Shown one piece after another: positions 60,884 to 64,000 of a stretch of DNA of 64,000 nucleotides; the first letter of the stretch is position 1, and the number at the start of each line of letters is the position of its first letter. Both the position numbers and the translations under genes were made by a program. The notes beneath the pieces were generated by a model. It was not told where the DNA came from and did not search any database. It saw nothing but the letters and a program-made list of their open reading frames with translations. The stretch lies in the NCBI RefSeq assembly GCF_003725295.1, contig NZ_QICB01000007.1:1-64000 (forward strand), written 5' to 3'. Source of the stretch: Slackia faecicanis (GTDB lineage: Bacteria > Actinomycetota > Coriobacteriia > Coriobacteriales > Eggerthellaceae).

Positions 60884-63800
60884 GTGAATCTGAGGAACGT
60901 CGGTGATTACTATATCGGACTCGATATCGGCACGAACTCCGTCGGATGGGCCGTTGTCGATGAAGACGGCGATCTGTGTAAATTCAAAGGCAAGAATACG
61001 TGGGGGAGTCGTTTGTTCGATCAGGCGAAAACCGCCGCCGACACGAGGATGTCGCGCACGCTTCGTCGTCGTTACGGCCGCCGCAAGCAGCGAATCCAGG
61101 ACCTGCGCGCATTTCTCTATCCCGACATCGAAAAGGTCGATCCTGATTTCTTCTGCCGCATGGCTCAGTCGGCCCTTGTGAAGGATGATCGCGACTTTGC
61201 AAGTAAGTTCACCTTTTTCGTAGGTGACGAATACGACGATGCCGATTTCTATTCTCGCGAAGGCGGATATCCGACAATCTACCACCTCCGACATGCTCTG
61301 GTAACTTCGAGCGAGAAGGTGGATATACGCCTTGTGTACCTCGCCCTTCATCACATGATGAAGTATCGAGGCAATTTTTTGGTTGAGGGGGAGATGTCTG
61401 CGGCAGACGCCGATGCTGGTGCTGCTGTCGAGAATTTCCTTTCTGCGTTTGAGTTGTATTTCGAGGAAAAGGGAGTCGACTATCTTCGTCAGGACACCGA
61501 CGCAAGCGCTTTGATACTTGCGCTAGGCGACACTTCCAAAGTGAGGGCGGTGCGTCGAGATGATTTCGCTGCGGCCCTCGGGCTGCCGAAATCGGAGGCT
61601 GCTGCAGCGAAGGAGATAGCGAAGGCGGCATTCGGTTATAAGGCGAATTTCTCAAAGATCATTCCTCTAGACGAGGCGAGCGATGCGTCGTTCGCGCTTA
61701 GTGACGAGGCAAAGTCACAGAGCTTCGAGGACGAGGTGTTGCCCGAGGAGTATGCCGACCTTTACGCTTCGCTCAAGGAGTTGCACGGTGCCTATTTGCT
61801 TTCGGGTATTTTGTCCGACGCCCAGGGCGAAACTCTTTCCGCGGCAATGGTTCGTCGTTGGGAGGATCATCGTGCCGACCTGAAGAAGCTGAAGAGTCTT
61901 GTGCGACGCTATTGCCCCAAGGACGATCAGGGGGTCAATCGAATCTACAACTTGATATTCAGGGGCGCCCGCTATGCCGATGGCACGTATAAGAAAAAGA
62001 AAGATGCGAAGGGGTATACGTCCTACATTCTAGGAAGCGTCTCCCGCGATGATTTCTATGCGGAGCTAAAGAAGCAGATTGCTCCGTTTGCGGATTCTTT
62101 CGTTGATGACGATGCTCGATTCTGGGATGAGTCCCTGCAAAAGATGGAGGACGGAACGTTCCTGCGAAAACTCAGGACCAGCGAGAACGGCGCGATCCCC
62201 CATCAGCTCCATTTGGAGGAGATGCGAGCTGTTATCGATAATCAAAAAGCGTATTATCCTACCCTCGCCGAACACGGGGAAGAGATTTGCCAGCTACTCG
62301 CGTTTCGTCTGCCTTATTATGTGGGCCCCTTGGGTAAGGAAAGCAATCCGAATCGCAAGAAGCCGTTCGGGTGGGCCGTCCGCAAGCCGGGAAAAGAGTC
62401 CGAGCCCGTGCGCCCTTGGAACTTCGATGACGTCATCGATAGGGACGCGTGTGCGGAGGCGTTCATTACGAATTTGACTGGTGAGTGCAGCTACTACCTC
62501 GGTAAGAAGGTCATTCCTAAAAACTCTCTTCTGTACAGCGAATTTTGCGTTCGTCAGGAACTTAACGTATGCAAACATGATGCCGACGGCGAGCGGTTTG
62601 TCCGCATGGATGTCGAAACGGTGCAGGCGATCTACGATGATGTATTCAAGAAGAAAACTCGCGTGAAGGTCGCGGATGTCGAGGAGTACCTGAAGAGCCG
62701 TTTCGGGTCTCACTATAAGATCAAGGGCACTCAGCGTGAAACGGAGTTTGCGTCTTCGTTGCGCTCGTATGTCGATTTCGCTTGCATTCTTGAGCGCCCC
62801 ATTGAAACGTTTGAGGACTACGAGATGGTTGAAAACCTTATCTTGTGGGTTACGGTGTTCGAGGACAAGGACATACTCAAGCGGCGCGTCAACACGACGT
62901 ATGGCCCTGTCGAGTGCGGTGGAAACGGTGCTCTTTCGCGTGCTCAGGTGAAGCGTATTTGTAAGCTGCGTTATACGGGCTGGTCCAATTTGTCCCGGGA
63001 ATTCCTCGAGGAGTTGAGGGTTGATTATCAGGGTCGCAGCACCTGCATTATGGACGTGCTGCGCGATAGCGATCGATCGACCCCCATGAACCTGATGGAG
63101 ATTCTTGCCGACGAAAGGTTCGGTTTCAAACCGCTTCTCGATGCAAGGAACCAGGAGTTTTTGCACAATAGGTCAAATGACTTGCTGGATGACATTCCTG
63201 GGTCTCCCGCAATTAAACGCGGCATCAATCAGAGCCTGAAAATCGTCGATGAAATCGTTTCGATCGTCGGTCATGCGCCTGCGAAGATTTGCGTAGAGAT
63301 GGCTCGCGAGGAAGTGGGCAAGACAAAGGGCAAGCGCACTACGACTCGTTATAAGCAAATAGAAAACCTGTATGCCGCCATTACGAAAGACATGGCTCTA
63401 TACGAGGGGCAGAAGGACCTCAAGAGCGAACTGTCTAGGCATAAAGACGGATTGGATAGCAAGCGTCTCTATCTGTATTTTCTCCAACGTGGAAAGTGTG
63501 CATATAGCGGCGAGCCGCTGGATATAGCGAACTTGTCCCTTTATCACATCGACCACATTGTGCCTCAATCGGTCGTGAAGGACGATTCCATCGACAACAT
63601 GGTGCTGGTGAAGCAGTCCGAAAACGAACGCAAGCTTGACGAGTATCCGCTGCCTGCCGCCATGCGCAGCCGTTGTTTCGCTCGATGGGCCAGTTGGCAT
63701 GATGCGAAGCTGATGAGTGATAAAAAATTCAATGCTCTGACGACCGACAGGGTGACCGATCGCCAGGCGAAGGGATTCATCAACAGGCAGCTTGTTGAAA

Positions 63801-64000
63801 CGCGTCAGATTTCGAAGCACGTCGTTACATTGTTGCAATCGATTTATCCCGACTCGACGATCGAAACGGTCAAGGCGGAGCTTTCCCATAATCTTCGAGT
63901 GCAGTATGGGTTCTATAAGGTGCGTGCCGTGAACGATTGGCATCATGCTCATGATGCCTACTTGGCATGTCAGCTCAGCAGATTCGTGGCGACTCGTTTT
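60884..64000 (+). CDS. cas9: Cas9 endonuclease, type II CRISPR (3' end beyond window)
   Basis: The frame is open from GTG 60884 to the window edge, giving 1,039 residues. RuvC-I reads YYIGLDIGTNSVGWAV with Asp14. The Arg-rich bridge helix is about residues 55-74 (RMSRTLRRRYGRRKQRIQDL). The REC lobe spans about 75-790. RuvC-II is ICVEMAREE with Glu805. The HNH domain has YHIDHIVPQS with His891, followed by DDSIDNMVLV. RuvC-III is WHHAHDAYL with His1021 and Asp1024. The spacing resembles S. pyogenes Cas9 (762, 840, 983), so the full protein is probably about 1,350-1,400 aa, with the PAM-interacting part outside the window. A ggagggag ribosome site lies nine bases before GTG. No catalytic residue is missing in the visible part. 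Confidence 0.97.
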   Translation, partial: MNLRNVGDYYIGLDIGTNSVGWAVVDEDGDLCKFKGKNTWGSRLFDQAKTAADTRMSRTLRRRYGRRKQRIQDLRAFLYPDIEKVDPDFFCRMAQSALVKDDRDFASKFTFFVGDEYDDADFYSREGGYPTIYHLRHALVTSSEKVDIRLVYLALHHMMKYRGNFLVEGEMSAADADAGAAVENFLSAFELYFEEKGVDYLRQDTDASALILALGDTSKVRAVRRDDFAAALGLPKSEAAAAKEIAKAAFGYKANFSKIIPLDEASDASFALSDEAKSQSFEDEVLPEEYADLYASLKELHGAYLLSGILSDAQGETLSAAMVRRWEDHRADLKKLKSLVRRYCPKDDQGVNRIYNLIFRGARYADGTYKKKKDAKGYTSYILGSVSRDDFYAELKKQIAPFADSFVDDDARFWDESLQKMEDGTFLRKLRTSENGAIPHQLHLEEMRAVIDNQKAYYPTLAEHGEEICQLLAFRLPYYVGPLGKESNPNRKKPFGWAVRKPGKESEPVRPWNFDDVIDRDACAEAFITNLTGECSYYLGKKVIPKNSLLYSEFCVRQELNVCKHDADGERFVRMDVETVQAIYDDVFKKKTRVKVADVEEYLKSRFGSHYKIKGTQRETEFASSLRSYVDFACILERPIETFEDYEMVENLILWVTVFEDKDILKRRVNTTYGPVECGGNGALSRAQVKRICKLRYTGWSNLSREFLEELRVDYQGRSTCIMDVLRDSDRSTPMNLMEILADERFGFKPLLDARNQEFLHNRSNDLLDDIPGSPAIKRGINQSLKIVDEIVSIVGHAPAKICVEMAREEVGKTKGKRTTTRYKQIENLYAAITKDMALYEGQKDLKSELSRHKDGLDSKRLYLYFLQRGKCAYSGEPLDIANLSLYHIDHIVPQSVVKDDSIDNMVLVKQSENERKLDEYPLPAAMRSRCFARWASWHDAKLMSDKKFNALTTDRVTDRQAKGFINRQLVETRQISKHVVTLLQSIYPDSTIETVKAELSHNLRVQYGFYKVRAVNDWHHAHDAYLACQLSRFVATRF

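Overview
The window is a high-GC bacterial chromosome segment, most consistent with a coriobacterial (Eggerthellaceae-like) actinobacterium. The evidence is gene content: a pyridoxamine kinase of the gut-anaerobe type, CIRCE-controlled groES-groEL, an ACT/UPF0210 pair, and arginine/guanidino enzymes. Assignment below class level is inference. It opens on a 5S rRNA and ends inside a cas9 gene.

Layout. 1-2.3 kb: 5S rRNA, a DUF1653 protein and homoserine dehydrogenase. 2.46-5.9 kb: a very small integrative element inserted in the 3' end of a tRNA-Leu(CAG) gene, with 43-bp att repeats, a tyrosine integrase, excisionase, repressor and a zinc-ribbon winged-helix protein. 6-25.7 kb: housekeeping and envelope genes (pyridoxamine kinase, serS, YtxH and PRC-barrel proteins, VTT membrane protein, exonuclease III, TrkH with a 47-aa membrane protein, rsgA, a heavy-metal exporter, an HD hydrolase, a TRIC channel, a phospholipase C-like protein, transporters). 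25.8-31.6 kb: thiC, an EF-G paralogue and a DEAD-box RNA helicase that lacks a normal start codon. 32-43 kb: a guanidino/amino-acid region with a dimethylarginine hydrolase divergent from an arginine:glycine-type amidinotransferase, then a DMT permease, an MHS transporter, a TetR regulator and a polar amino-acid ABC importer whose permease carries an extra extracytoplasmic domain. 43.8-45.8 kb: groES-groEL. 46.3-59.3 kb: a YvlD-type membrane protein, an HNH protein, an RlmD-type methyltransferase, cysK, maf, tilS, an MBL-fold protein, an NSS symporter, the ACT/UPF0210 pair and a SpoU methyltransferase. 59.5-59.8 kb: an AT-rich block packed with DnaA-box-like nonamers. 60-64 kb: gamma-carbonic anhydrase, a divergent tracrRNA and a long cas9 truncated by the window edge.

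The strongest new-system signal is at 60.73-64.0 kb. A complete tracrRNA can be read on the minus strand: promoter, 36-nt anti-repeat, nexus, two hairpins and a U-rich terminator. It sits head-to-head with a Cas9 whose mRNA leader would be antisense to it. The CRISPR array and any cas1/cas2/csn2 would lie beyond the window. Other points of note are the cargo-free tRNA-Leu element that carries replacement tRNA 3' end and terminator inside its integrase gene, the origin-like block without dnaA, the ATA-start helicase, and the DDAH/amidinotransferase locus with a structured leader.
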